NCBI RefSeq assembly: GCF_900890705.1
Contig: NZ_CAAHFH010000002.1
Span: forward strand, 1,736,001 to 1,800,000
Length of the DNA: 64,000 bases
Source of the DNA: Pontiella sulfatireligans
Lineage (GTDB): Bacteria; Verrucomicrobiota; Kiritimatiellia; Kiritimatiellales; Pontiellaceae
Direction of reading: 5' to 3'
The first letter of the stretch is position 1, and each line of letters begins with the position of its first letter. The notes under the pieces are model-generated. The model had not been told where the DNA came from. It ran no database searches and saw only the letters and a list, made by a program, of their open reading frames with translations. A program made the translations under genes and the position numbers. Below, piece after piece: positions 18,204-29,608 of this stretch.

Positions 18204-19205
18204 ATGAGAAAGCCAAGAATCTTGGGCGCGGCAGATGGCAACTACTACCACGTGATGTCGAGGGTAGTGGATCGTCGATATATTTTCGGGGAGGAGGAAA
18301 AGGAGTTTTTTCGGTTGTCCATGCGGAAGCTGGAAGCGTTTACAGGCGTGCGGGTACTGACGTATTGCGTGATGTCGAACCATTGGCATGCCTTGCTTGA
18401 AGTGCCTTCCCTAAAGGATATGGAAGACGAACAGCTGTTTGAACGCATCCGCACCTTTTATCCGAAACAACGCGCGAACGCTATTCTTCAGGATTTTGAA
18501 CGAGCCGCAAAAGACGCGGCGGAAACTGGAAGCGAGCTGTGGCTGAATGAGCTAAGGGAACGGTATTTGTCGCGCATGTGCGATCTGTCGATCTTCGTGA
18601 AAGAACTGAAGGAGCGCTTTTCGAAATGGTACAACCGCCGGAACAACCGCCGGGGAACGCTGTGGGAAGAGCGCTTCAAGAGCGTTTTGGTGGAGAATTC
18701 GGAGACTGCGATTTCCACTATGGCCACCTACATCGACCTAAATCCCGTGCGCGCGGTGCTGGTGAATGATCCACGCGACTACCGCTATTGCGGTTATGCG
18801 GAGGCTGTTGGAGGCGGAAAAAACGCCCGGAAGGGAATCGAATGCGTCATGATGGCGCGGGGGCAGGAAACGAGCTGGCGAAAAGTGTCGGCGCAGTATC
18901 GGATGCTCCTGTTCTGTTCGGGAAAAGCCACGGAAACCCGCGCAGGGATGACATCGGAAGCCATTGAGAAAGCGCTTGCCGAAGGCGGTGAGCTGGATCG
19001 ATCCGACCTTTTACGATGCCGCGTTCGCTATTTCTCGGATGGCGTCGCGCTGGGCAGTCGGCTTTTTATTGAAGCGGTCTTTGAAAACAACCGGCAACTG
19101 TTTGGCGAACGGCGGAAAGACGGCGCGCGCAAGATGCGGGGCGGCGACTGGAACGGGCTGTACAGCTTGCGTACACTGTCCCATGCCATAGCTACGCCAA
19201 CATAA
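18204..19205 (+). CDS. REP-associated tyrosine transposase (Y1_Tnp, long form)
   Basis: 333 aa. An HUH/Y1 single-strand transposase relative (IS200-like). It shows GNYYHVMSRVVDRRYIFG, the HUH motif in CVMSNHWHALLEV, and later YIDLNPVRAVLVNDPRDYRYCGYAEA typical of the longer RAYT-like subgroup. The tyrosine is probably in the helix with KWYNRRNNRRGTLWEERF. No terminal palindrome is evident beside it. It separates bioC from the SNF2 gene, and the 22-bp gap to the latter suggests read-through transcription. Confidence 0.85.
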   Translation: MRKPRILGAADGNYYHVMSRVVDRRYIFGEEEKEFFRLSMRKLEAFTGVRVLTYCVMSNHWHALLEVPSLKDMEDEQLFERIRTFYPKQRANAILQDFERAAKDAAETGSELWLNELRERYLSRMCDLSIFVKELKERFSKWYNRRNNRRGTLWEERFKSVLVENSETAISTMATYIDLNPVRAVLVNDPRDYRYCGYAEAVGGGKNARKGIECVMMARGQETSWRKVSAQYRMLLFCSGKATETRAGMTSEAIEKALAEGGELDRSDLLRCRVRYFSDGVALGSRLFIEAVFENNRQLFGERRKDGARKMRGGDWNGLYSLRTLSHAIATPT

Positions 19206-19227
19206 AGGCCAGGCAGAAGCGAAAACC

Positions 19228-21842
<2,615 letters not shown>

Positions 21843-21846
<4 letters not shown>

Positions 21847-22574
21847 GCAGATGGCATGATGAAGACGAATTCGAATATGTCCCCGTAGCGAAACGCCGCG
21901 AACGGGCACTGAAGAAAATCCAAAAGCTGCAAAAATCCGGCGAAGACATCCAACCAATCGAGCCGTTCAAAACGCGCGGCATTGCCAAAAGCTTCTGGGG
22001 CAAAGCATGGTGCAGGCATCTGGAATCGTTCAGCGACTATGAAAACCGCCTGCCCCGCGGGCGCACCTATGTCCGCAACGGCTCCGTCTGCCATCTGGCC
22101 ATCGAGCCGGAAACCGCCAAGGCGATGGTCTGTGGCTCGGAAATGTATGAACTCTCGATCCACATCGAACCGCTCTGCCCCGAGAAGTGGAGCAACATTA
22201 AGAACAACTGCAAGGGCAAGATCAGCTCGCTGATTGAACTGCTGCAGGGGAAGATTTCTGACGAAATCATGACGGTCGTGACCGACCGCGACTCCGGCCT
22301 ATTCCCGCACCCGGACGAAATCCGCTTTAACTGCAACTGCCCCGACTGGGCCGAGATGTGCAAGCACGTCGCCGCCTCCATGTATGGCATCGGCGTGCGG
22401 CTCGACACGGAACCGGAACTGCTCTTCAAGCTGCGCGGCGTGAACCACGAGGAACTGATCGCCGTTGATGCCGCCATCGACGACCTCACCGCCGGCAAAC
22501 GTTCCCGCCGGCGCCGAACCCTAAAACCCGACGCAATTGAAAACGTCTTCGGCATCGACCTCAACGAGGAATAA
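21843..22574 (+). CDS. SWIM zinc-finger protein
   Basis: 243 aa. The SWIM motif CxCx(n)CxH is visible as CNCPDWAEMCKHVAA near residue 170. The N-terminus has KSFWGKAWCRHLESFSDYEN, characteristic of SWIM proteins paired with SNF2 ATPases. The C-terminal tail is basic (KRSRRRRTL), fitting nucleic-acid binding. The ATG overlaps the SNF2 stop (ATGA), so the two are translationally coupled and probably form one complex. Biological role unknown. Confidence 0.88.
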
Positions 22575-22623
22575 GACACCCTTGTTTTGCCATGAACCCC
22601 ATCTTCTGCAATAAATTCTCCCC

Positions 22624-23421
22624 ATGAAGGGATTATTCATTACAGGCACCGACACCGATATTGGTAAAACCGCGCTCAGCGCGCTGCTTCTCGCCGAACT
22701 GCGGAAGCGCGGCATCAACGCCGCCCCCATGAAACCCATGCAAACAGGATGTAAAAGGAAACCTGAAACTGGAAACCTGAAACTAGAAAAGGAACAGGCA
22801 GACGAGCTTCAAGTTTCAGGTTTCAAGTTTCAAGTTTCACCTCTCTCCGTTCCTGACCTGGACTACTCGCTTTCGATGGCGCAAATGGAGGTTTCTCCGG
22901 AAACCTACCAAACCATGGCGCCCTATCAATTTGAACCGGCCTGTTCGCCACACCTGGCCGCCGAAATGGCCGGCACGGAAATCGACATTTCCGAAATGGT
23001 GATTGCCGCGCGGACACTGGCCTCGGAATACGAGTTTGTTATCGCCGAGGGCGCAGGCGGCATCATCGTTCCGCTCAACCGCCGCGAAACGATGCTCGAT
23101 CTCATGCAGGCCTTGAAGCTCCCAATCATCATCGCAGCCCGGCCCGGGCTTGGAACCATCAACCACACGCTGCTCACCATCCGCACACTCCGATCCGACG
23201 GACTCGACATTCTCGGCGTCGTCTTTGTGGCCAGCACGCCCGACGAGCCCGGCATCATCGAAGATGACAACGCCGCCACCATCGAACAGTTCGGCAAAGT
23301 TCCATTCCTTGGAACCATCCCCTACTGCGCGCAGCTCCAGACCGCGAAACTGGACTATTCGGCCCTGCCGCTTCCGTTGGTCGCCTCCGTAGAAAAAATC
23401 GTGAACCAACTCGGTATTTGA
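22624..23421 (+). CDS. bioD: Dethiobiotin synthetase with repeat-derived in-frame insert
   Basis: 265 aa against about 225 for the family. An ATP-dependent enzyme closing the ureido ring of dethiobiotin. It shows the P-loop FITGTDTDIGKTALS, KPMQTGC, VIAEGAGGIIVPLNRRETM and ARPGLGTINHTLLTIRTLRS. Between KPMQTGC and VPDLDYS lies an extra stretch of about 30 residues (KRKPETGNLKLEKEQ, then ADELQVSGFKFQVSPLS) encoded by GAAACCTGAAACT units and their inverted counterparts. This is a loop that varies in BioD, so the enzyme may still work. It is separated from bioC by the RAYT, SNF2 and SWIM genes. Confidence 0.92.
   Translation: MKGLFITGTDTDIGKTALSALLLAELRKRGINAAPMKPMQTGCKRKPETGNLKLEKEQADELQVSGFKFQVSPLSVPDLDYSLSMAQMEVSPETYQTMAPYQFEPACSPHLAAEMAGTEIDISEMVIAARTLASEYEFVIAEGAGGIIVPLNRRETMLDLMQALKLPIIIAARPGLGTINHTLLTIRTLRSDGLDILGVVFVASTPDEPGIIEDDNAATIEQFGKVPFLGTIPYCAQLQTAKLDYSALPLPLVASVEKIVNQLGI
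22757..22841. repeat. Inverted heptamer-repeat insert inside bioD
   Basis: The left arm (22757-22784) is two copies of GGAAACCTGAAACT. The right arm (22808-22841) is TTTCARG heptamers in the opposite sense (TTTCAGG, TTTCAAG, TTTCAAG). The arms are complementary and could form a hairpin. The same heptamers make the array at 30658-30727. The insertion keeps the bioD frame. Confidence 0.8.
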
Positions 23422-23655
23422 GAACGCTTTTTTGAACGTCTTTTTTGGCGTTCAGGCACCGTTTCTCCCAAAAAAAAGCCGGCGATCCCTTGCAATCGCA
23501 AAATCGCTGTGTTTTTGTGATCTCTCGTTTCACATAACAAATCCTGCTATGGAAGCTCCCTTGGAGACCCAGCCTGAAAGGATAATCTTCTCCTGAACCA
23601 CGACATTTTGTCCGCCGGAACGGAAGAGCACACAACGACCACAAAGCGAGGCGTT

Positions 23656-24174
23656 TTGCACGATACATTGGAAGTTAAACTATACCGTCCCGAATCGATT
23701 GACGGCTTTGAAGTACACCGTCTGGTTGAATCAAGTCCGCCCCTTGACCCGAACTCCGTCTATTGCAATCTGCTTCAATGCACGCATTTTGACGGCACGT
23801 CGATTTGCGCCAAACTAGATGGCCAACTGGTCGGCTTTGTTTCCGGCTACCTCATTCCCTCCCGCCCCAATACCTTGTTCATCTGGCAGGTCGTAGTGGC
23901 GGAGCGCGGCCGTGGCCAGGGCCTGGCAGGCAGGATGCTCGACGCCTTGCTGGAGCACCCCGAATGCGGGGAAGTCGAATATATAGAAACTACGATCACC
24001 CCGTCGAACACGGCGTCTCAGGCGCTGTTCAAAAAGTTCGGCGCAACGCATGGAGCCGAACCATCCATTACCGAAGGGTTCGATAGAAAGCTCCATTTCA
24101 AAGACCACCACGAATCGGAAGAGTTATGGCGCATCGGCCCCTTCCAAAATACTAAAACGAGGTTGTTAACATGA
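23656..24174 (+). CDS. ectA: L-2,4-diaminobutyrate N-acetyltransferase
   Basis: 172 aa from a TTG at 23656, chosen because GCGAGG lies just upstream; the frame has no ATG near its start and is open to a TTG at 23608. A GNAT acetyltransferase making N-gamma-acetyl-diaminobutyrate in ectoine synthesis. EctA signatures: SSPPLDPNSVYCNLLQCTHF, FVSGYLIPSRPNTLFIWQVV, RGRGQGLAGRMLDALL (acetyl-CoA loop) and TTITPSNTASQALFKKFGA. First gene of ectABC; about 235 bp of non-coding sequence upstream should hold its promoter. Confidence 0.93.
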   Translation: MHDTLEVKLYRPESIDGFEVHRLVESSPPLDPNSVYCNLLQCTHFDGTSICAKLDGQLVGFVSGYLIPSRPNTLFIWQVVVAERGRGQGLAGRMLDALLEHPECGEVEYIETTITPSNTASQALFKKFGATHGAEPSITEGFDRKLHFKDHHESEELWRIGPFQNTKTRLLT

Positions 24175-25505
24175 AGATATTTGAAGAAATCGAATCCGAA
24201 GTTCAGAGCTATGCCCGCAATTTCCCGAGAATATTCGACCGGGCAAAGGACGAATTTATTTATGACACGGAAGGCAATGAATACCTGGACTTCCTCGCAG
24301 GCGCCGGTTCGTTGAACTATGGCCACAACAATGACATTATGAAGAAGCGGTTATTGGAATACATCGAACACGACGGTATCTCCCACAGTCTCGACCTGCA
24401 TACCGAGGCCAAGCGGGAATTCCTGGAAACCTTTCACGAGAAGATCCTGAAGCCGCGTGGACTCGACTATATGGTGATGTTCACCGGCCCGACCGGGACC
24501 AACGCAGTCGAGGCGGCCTTGAAGGCGGCGCGCAACTACACGGGACGGAGCAATGTTGTTTCGTTCACCAATGGATTCCACGGCGTAACCATGGGATCGT
24601 TGGCGGTCACGGGCAACTCGCACCACCGCGGCGCGGCGGGCGTTTCCTTGTCCAACGCGACACGCATGCCCTACGACGGCTATATGGGCGACGACGTCGA
24701 TACCATCGAATATCTCGACAAGGTGCTTTCCGACTCCAGCAGCGGCATCGACAAACCGGCGGCGGCCATCGTCGAAACGATCCAAGGCGAAGGCGGCATC
24801 AACATGTGCAGCATGGAATGGCTCCAGAATCTGCACGTGGTCTGCAAAAAGCACGAAATGCTGCTGATTGTCGACGACATCCAGGCCGGCAACGGTCGTT
24901 CCGGCACCTTTTTCAGCTTCGAGCCGTCGGGCATCGAGCCCGATATCGTTACGCTTTCCAAATCAATCAGCGGCTACGGCCTGCCTTTCGCACTGGCATT
25001 GATCCGTCCGGATTTCGACCAGTGGAAACCCGGCGAGCACAACGGAACCTTCCGCGGCAACAATATGGCCTTTGTCACGGCGAAGGCTGCGATCGATGCA
25101 TACTGGAGCGACGATCACTTTGAAAAAGAGGTGCGGCGCAAAGGAAGCTATATCGAGCAGCGGCTGAACGCGATTGTTGACGAGTATGGCGAGGGCAATT
25201 TTACGACCCGCGGGCGCGGGATGTTTCAGGGCATCAACTGTGTAAACGGCGACATTGCCGGCCAGATCACCCATGCGGCCTACAAGCAGGGCCTGATTAT
25301 TGAAACCAGCGGCGCGGACGACCAGGTGATCAAACTGCTATGCCCATTGACGATCAAGGATGAAAACCTGACCAAAGGCATTGATATCGTCGAGGCCGCG
25401 GTGAAACTAATCTGCAAACGCGTCGATGAAATCCCCGAAGAGTCCGATTATTTCGATGACGTGATTCTCGAGAAAAACAGTGAAAACCCCGAGGAACCGA
25501 CATGA
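24171..25505 (+). CDS. ectB: Diaminobutyrate-2-oxoglutarate transaminase
   Basis: 444 aa class III PLP aminotransferase forming L-2,4-diaminobutyrate from aspartate semialdehyde. Motifs: YLDFLAGAGSLNYGHNN, MFTGPTGTNAVEAALKAARN, LLIVDDIQAGNGRSGTFFSF (PLP Asp) and IVTLSKSISGYGLPFALALI (Schiff-base Lys). The start overlaps the ectA stop by 4 nt and its own stop overlaps ectC, giving a tightly coupled ectABC operon. Confidence 0.95.
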   Translation: MKIFEEIESEVQSYARNFPRIFDRAKDEFIYDTEGNEYLDFLAGAGSLNYGHNNDIMKKRLLEYIEHDGISHSLDLHTEAKREFLETFHEKILKPRGLDYMVMFTGPTGTNAVEAALKAARNYTGRSNVVSFTNGFHGVTMGSLAVTGNSHHRGAAGVSLSNATRMPYDGYMGDDVDTIEYLDKVLSDSSSGIDKPAAAIVETIQGEGGINMCSMEWLQNLHVVCKKHEMLLIVDDIQAGNGRSGTFFSFEPSGIEPDIVTLSKSISGYGLPFALALIRPDFDQWKPGEHNGTFRGNNMAFVTAKAAIDAYWSDDHFEKEVRRKGSYIEQRLNAIVDEYGEGNFTTRGRGMFQGINCVNGDIAGQITHAAYKQGLIIETSGADDQVIKLLCPLTIKDENLTKGIDIVEAAVKLICKRVDEIPEESDYFDDVILEKNSENPEEPT

Positions 25506-25906
25506 TCGTTAGACAACTTCAGGAAGCCGAAAAAACCGATCGCAGAATCGTTTCGCCCGATGGAAACTGGGAAAGCACCCGCCTTTTGCTTAAGGGCGAC
25601 AACATGGGCTATTCATTCCATATCACCACCATCTACAAAGGGGCCGACTTTCGGCTGCACTATCAGAAGCATCTGGAGTCCGTCTACTGCATTTCGGGCA
25701 AGGGCGAGGTGGAAACCCTCGCCGACGGGAAGAAATATCCCATTACGCCCGGCATGCTCTACAACCTTGACCAAAACGACGAGCACATGCTGAGGGCGTT
25801 CGAGGAAATGCAGATGGCCTGCGTGTTTAATCCCCCGCTCCACGGAACCGAGGTCCACAATGCCGAAGGCTCCTACGAGCTGGAAGCGGAAGCGATCCAC
25901 GACTAG
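25502..25906 (+). CDS. ectC: L-ectoine synthase
   Basis: 134 aa cupin enzyme cyclising N-gamma-acetyl-diaminobutyrate to ectoine. EctC motifs visible: MIVRQLQEAEKTDRRIVSPD, NWESTRLLLKGDNMGYSFHI, YCISGKGEVETLADGKKYPI and MLYNLDQNDEHMLRA. Start overlaps ectB (ATGA). No ectD hydroxylase or ask_ect follows, so the product should be ectoine rather than hydroxyectoine, unless ectD lies elsewhere. Confidence 0.96.
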   Translation: MIVRQLQEAEKTDRRIVSPDGNWESTRLLLKGDNMGYSFHITTIYKGADFRLHYQKHLESVYCISGKGEVETLADGKKYPITPGMLYNLDQNDEHMLRAFEEMQMACVFNPPLHGTEVHNAEGSYELEAEAIHD

Positions 25907-25936
25907 CCTCGCCGCAACACCTAGCCGGACAAGCCC

Positions 25937-27346
25937 ATGGTTTTTAGTTTTACGCTGTTTCTCGCCCTGTTCGTCCTCATCGGCCTCAGCTCCATGCTCC
26001 GCAGCCGGGGAACAAAGAAGGACTACTATCTCGCCAGCAGCTCCATCGCTCCGTCGTTGGTCGGCCTCTCTGCCGTGGCCACCAACAACAGCGGCTATAT
26101 GTTCATCGGGGTGATCGGCTACACCTACGCCACCGGCCTGGCCTCCATCTGGCTGATGATCGGCTGGATCGCCGGCGACATGCTGGTCTCCACCGTCACC
26201 CATGCGCGATTGCGCAAGGCGACGGCCCGCACCGGCGAAGTCAGCTTCGCCGGCGTGCTGAGCAACTGGAACGGGAAACCGAACGTCGTGCTGCAGCGCG
26301 TTTCGGCAGTCATTACGCTCGTTTTTCTGTTGGCCTATTCCAGCGCGCAACTGGTCGCCGGCGGCAAAGCGCTGCATGTCCTGTTTGGCTGGCACCAATG
26401 GGCGGGCGCCGTAATCGGGGCTGTCCTGGTCATGATCTATTGCCTGGCCGGCGGCATCCGCGCCTCCATCTGGACCGACGCCGCGCAATCGGTTGTCATG
26501 ATCCTCGCCATGAGCATCCTGCTCGTGGTGGCAACGGCCTCCCTCGGCGGCATCCATGGCGCGATCACCGAGATGGACAAGGTGGAAGGATTCCTCGATC
26601 TCTTCCCGAAAGACCTCGTTGTGCCCGGCATTCTGGGCGGCATCCTCTTCGCCGTCAGCTGGGGTTTCGCGGGGCTTTCCGTGATCGGACAACCCCACAT
26701 CATGATCCGCTTCATGGCGCTCGACGATTCCTCCAAAATGCACCGCGCGCGCCTGTGGTACTACATCTGGTTCATCGCCTTCTATGCCATGGCAACGGCG
26801 GTCGGCATGCTGGCGCGCATCCACCTCGCCGATCCGGGCTCCTTCGATGCGGAACTCGCACTGCCTATGATGGCGATGGATCTGCTCCCGCCGTTTCTGG
26901 TGGGCCTGGTCCTCGCCGGCATATTCGCCGCCACCATGTCGACGGCCGACTCCCTGGTCCTGAGCTGCTCCTCGGCCTTGACCCACGACCTGCTCCCGCA
27001 AAACATTGAAAACACCCGCCTGCTCAAACTCGGAACCGGCTTGATTTGCGCGCTGGCTCTGGCCTGGGCGCTATTCAACAAGCAGAGTGTTTTCAGTCTG
27101 GTCATCATGGCTTGGTCGGGGCTCGCCAGTGCGTTCGCGCCGCTTCTGCTCGTCCTCTGCTTTGGCGGGAAACCAGGGCAACACCTCAGCTTGGCCGCCA
27201 TGTTTGCAGGACTCGGTGTGGCCATGCTGTGGCGCTATCTGGGTTGGCAAACAGCAATCTACGAAGGCATGCCCGGCATTCTATCCGGCCTGCTCGTACT
27301 TTCCGTACCGCTATTGTTAAAAGCATTCTTGCGAAAACCCGCCTAA
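25937..27346 (+). CDS. Sodium:solute symporter (SSS family, PutP-like)
   Basis: 469 aa with about 12-13 transmembrane segments. It shows the SSS signatures YYLASSSIAPSLVGLSAVAT, GGIRASIWTDAAQSVVMILA and AGIFAATMSTADSLVLSCSS. It resembles sodium/proline symporters. Position 30 bp after ectC suggests it is part of the ectoine operon and imports a compatible solute such as ectoine or proline; substrate is inference. The ATG has only a weak ribosome site. Confidence 0.9.
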   Translation: MVFSFTLFLALFVLIGLSSMLRSRGTKKDYYLASSSIAPSLVGLSAVATNNSGYMFIGVIGYTYATGLASIWLMIGWIAGDMLVSTVTHARLRKATARTGEVSFAGVLSNWNGKPNVVLQRVSAVITLVFLLAYSSAQLVAGGKALHVLFGWHQWAGAVIGAVLVMIYCLAGGIRASIWTDAAQSVVMILAMSILLVVATASLGGIHGAITEMDKVEGFLDLFPKDLVVPGILGGILFAVSWGFAGLSVIGQPHIMIRFMALDDSSKMHRARLWYYIWFIAFYAMATAVGMLARIHLADPGSFDAELALPMMAMDLLPPFLVGLVLAGIFAATMSTADSLVLSCSSALTHDLLPQNIENTRLLKLGTGLICALALAWALFNKQSVFSLVIMAWSGLASAFAPLLLVLCFGGKPGQHLSLAAMFAGLGVAMLWRYLGWQTAIYEGMPGILSGLLVLSVPLLLKAFLRKPA

Positions 27347-27404
27347 CCACGCTAACTATTGGATTACGACAAACTACAGTTTCACTTATTCAACCGGATT
27401 CCTT

Positions 27405-28664
27405 ATGAAAAACAAAATCTTCCATCCCTACACACCATTCTCAAACATCGAAAAAGGTTTTCTAAACATTGTGCGCGGTGAGGGGATTTATCTCTTCGAC
27501 GACCAGGGAAATAAATATGTCGATATTGTTTCCAGCTGGTGGGCGGTCGCACTGGGGCACGGGCACCCGAAGATCGTTAAGGCGATACAGGAACAGGCGG
27601 GCATCCTTCAGCACAGCATTACCGGAAGCTTGACACATCCGACGGTTCTTGAACTGGCAGAACGGCTGGCCGGATTAATGCCGACCCCCGACCGCCACTC
27701 GGTTTTTGCCAGCGACGGCTGTTCTGCCGTCGAGGCCGCGCTCAAGGTGGCGATTCAATATTGGTACAACGTCGACCGACCCGACAAGACCTGGATCATT
27801 GGAATGGATCAGGGCTATCACGGAGACTCAATGGGTGCGCTCGGCGCCGGATTTGTTGATGATTTCCACAAGCCGTTTGAACGCGCCGTTTCGCATCCAG
27901 CCAAACTCCCCTTTCCCATTCCGACCGAAGATGATCCGGATGGTTTTCTGCCCAGTCAAACGGTGATTGAACAGCACAAGGACAAGCTGGCGGCCGTAAT
28001 TGTTGAGCCGCTTTGTCTGGGGTCGGCCGGAATGAGGATGTATTCAGCGGGCTATCTGAAACAGCTGGCCGACTGTTGCGCGGAAAACGATGTGCTGCTT
28101 ATCGTAGATGAAGTGGCCATGGGATTCGGCCGTACTGGAAAACGATTTGCTTTTAACCATGCGAACATCGATCCGGACTTGGTCTGCATGGGTAAAGGAT
28201 TAACTGCAGGTTACATGCCGCTGAGTGCGTGCGTGGTGAAAGATTCGATTTACGACACCTTTACAGACAAGGGCGAGAAGGATTGCACCTTCTACCACGG
28301 CAACACCTTTGCCGGACACCCGATCGGCTGTGCCGCCGCGCTGGCCGCGCTTGATATCTACGAGGCCGAAGGCACCGTTGAACGCGGCGCCGAAATGGCG
28401 GAAAAAATGAAGCAGTGGATGCTGCCGATGGCCAAACTCGAATGCGTCGAAGAACTGCGCTTCCTCGGCATGATTGGCGTAGTGCAGCTCAAACCCGAAA
28501 CGAAGCCCTGCATTTTGAAAATCAAACAGGCGCTCTTTGAACAGGGATATCTGTTCCGCCCGCTCGGAACGATGTTTTATCTCATGCCCCCGCTCGTCAT
28601 CACCGACGACGAGCTGCGCGGCGCGGTCTCCGCCCTCCAGCAAACCATCGAGGAATTTTGCTAG
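27405..28664 (+). CDS. bioA: Adenosylmethionine-8-amino-7-oxononanoate aminotransferase
   Basis: 419 aa class III aminotransferase. BioA-type features: IFHPYTPFSNIEKGFLNIVR, YVDIVSSWWAVALGHGHPKI (the SSWW pair near the substrate), SVFASDGCSAVEAALKVAIQ, LLIVDEVAMGFGRTGKRFAF (PLP Asp) and LVCMGKGLTAGYMPLSACVV (Schiff-base Lys). It makes 7,8-diaminononanoate from SAM and KAPA. Separated from bioD by the ect operon, an unusual order. Confidence 0.94.
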   Translation: MKNKIFHPYTPFSNIEKGFLNIVRGEGIYLFDDQGNKYVDIVSSWWAVALGHGHPKIVKAIQEQAGILQHSITGSLTHPTVLELAERLAGLMPTPDRHSVFASDGCSAVEAALKVAIQYWYNVDRPDKTWIIGMDQGYHGDSMGALGAGFVDDFHKPFERAVSHPAKLPFPIPTEDDPDGFLPSQTVIEQHKDKLAAVIVEPLCLGSAGMRMYSAGYLKQLADCCAENDVLLIVDEVAMGFGRTGKRFAFNHANIDPDLVCMGKGLTAGYMPLSACVVKDSIYDTFTDKGEKDCTFYHGNTFAGHPIGCAAALAALDIYEAEGTVERGAEMAEKMKQWMLPMAKLECVEELRFLGMIGVVQLKPETKPCILKIKQALFEQGYLFRPLGTMFYLMPPLVITDDELRGAVSALQQTIEEFC

Positions 28665-28789
28665 AGCGCTTCACGAATGAGGTGTCATCGACGCAATCGG
28701 CTCATCGAGCCGACCACTGAGCGGCTTGATGTAACCATGCCGAAGCCGGCAAACAAAATCCGACCCACGCAAAAACCAAAAGACATCCA

Positions 28790-29539
28790 ATGACACAAAC
28801 CATACTTATTTTTCTGCTCATTGCCGGAGCATGTACCAGTGCTCTGGCCGAAGATAAAACCCCCGTTGAAATCAAACGGCTCCTGAATACCCGTCAGTAT
28901 AAAATTGATGAAATCGACCGGCAGTTCACCATCGCCCTAAAAAAGCAGAAAGATGCGTACATCAGACGCAGGGACATTGAGTCCGCCAAGCTGATCGATG
29001 CCATGCTGGTGGACTTGATTGATGAAGAAACCATTCAGACGACCCAGGATCTTTTTAAAGACATCGCCTCAAAAATTTCCATTTATTCGGGGCCCGAAAC
29101 AGACGACCCGCATCACCCGGGGGGTGTATTGATCAAGCTTAGCGATGAAGAGGTTTTTCACAGCCAACGGGCTGGTTGCTATGTGTTCTCGTTTTCAGAC
29201 CTTGGAATGGAATCTAAGCAGTTTTTTCCACACGTCTATGGAGATCCGGAAAAAGAGGAGGATATGCGGCAACAGGTTTTTGGTTGCATCAAGAATATCC
29301 CTGACCAACACATTATTGCTTTGTGCATTCACTCCGCATTCAACCCGTTTATTCGAGACCAAGCGAAAAAAGCATCGGCTGAGCTGGGAGGAAAAGTTGC
29401 ATCGCTTAACTATCTCCAGCCCTATGCTTGCATTGGATATAAAGGCCTAATCCGAGGAAGGGCCATTGAGTCCATCGGCAAACCCGACAATAAAGAAGAG
29501 CGGAAATATCATCCCGCCGTCTACGAGCCGAAAAAATAG
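28790..29539 (+). CDS. Hypothetical exported protein, 249 aa
   Basis: An N-terminal signal peptide is clear: MTQTILIFLLIAGACTSALA followed by EDKTP, with an AxA-type cleavage site. The mature part begins with a helical, lysine-rich segment (IDEIDRQFTIALKKQKDAYI) and later has a mixed alpha/beta look. It has three cysteines. No family recognised. Probably periplasmic. A strong terminator follows. Confidence 0.65.
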   Translation: MTQTILIFLLIAGACTSALAEDKTPVEIKRLLNTRQYKIDEIDRQFTIALKKQKDAYIRRRDIESAKLIDAMLVDLIDEETIQTTQDLFKDIASKISIYSGPETDDPHHPGGVLIKLSDEEVFHSQRAGCYVFSFSDLGMESKQFFPHVYGDPEKEEDMRQQVFGCIKNIPDQHIIALCIHSAFNPFIRDQAKKASAELGGKVASLNYLQPYACIGYKGLIRGRAIESIGKPDNKEERKYHPAVYEPKK

Positions 29540-29551
29540 CCTTGGCGAATC

Positions 29552-29588
29552 AAAAAACAGCCGGCCCAATGGCCGGCTGTTCTATTTT
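29552..29588. terminator. Bidirectional rho-independent terminator
   Basis: A perfect 9-bp stem CAGCCGGCC-caat-GGCCGGCTG has A-rich sequence on the left (CAAAAAA) and TTCTATTTTT on the right. It lies between the convergent exported-protein gene and galM and can serve both. Confidence 0.9.
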
Positions 29589-29608
29589 TCGGATACAGGA
29601 ATGAATCC

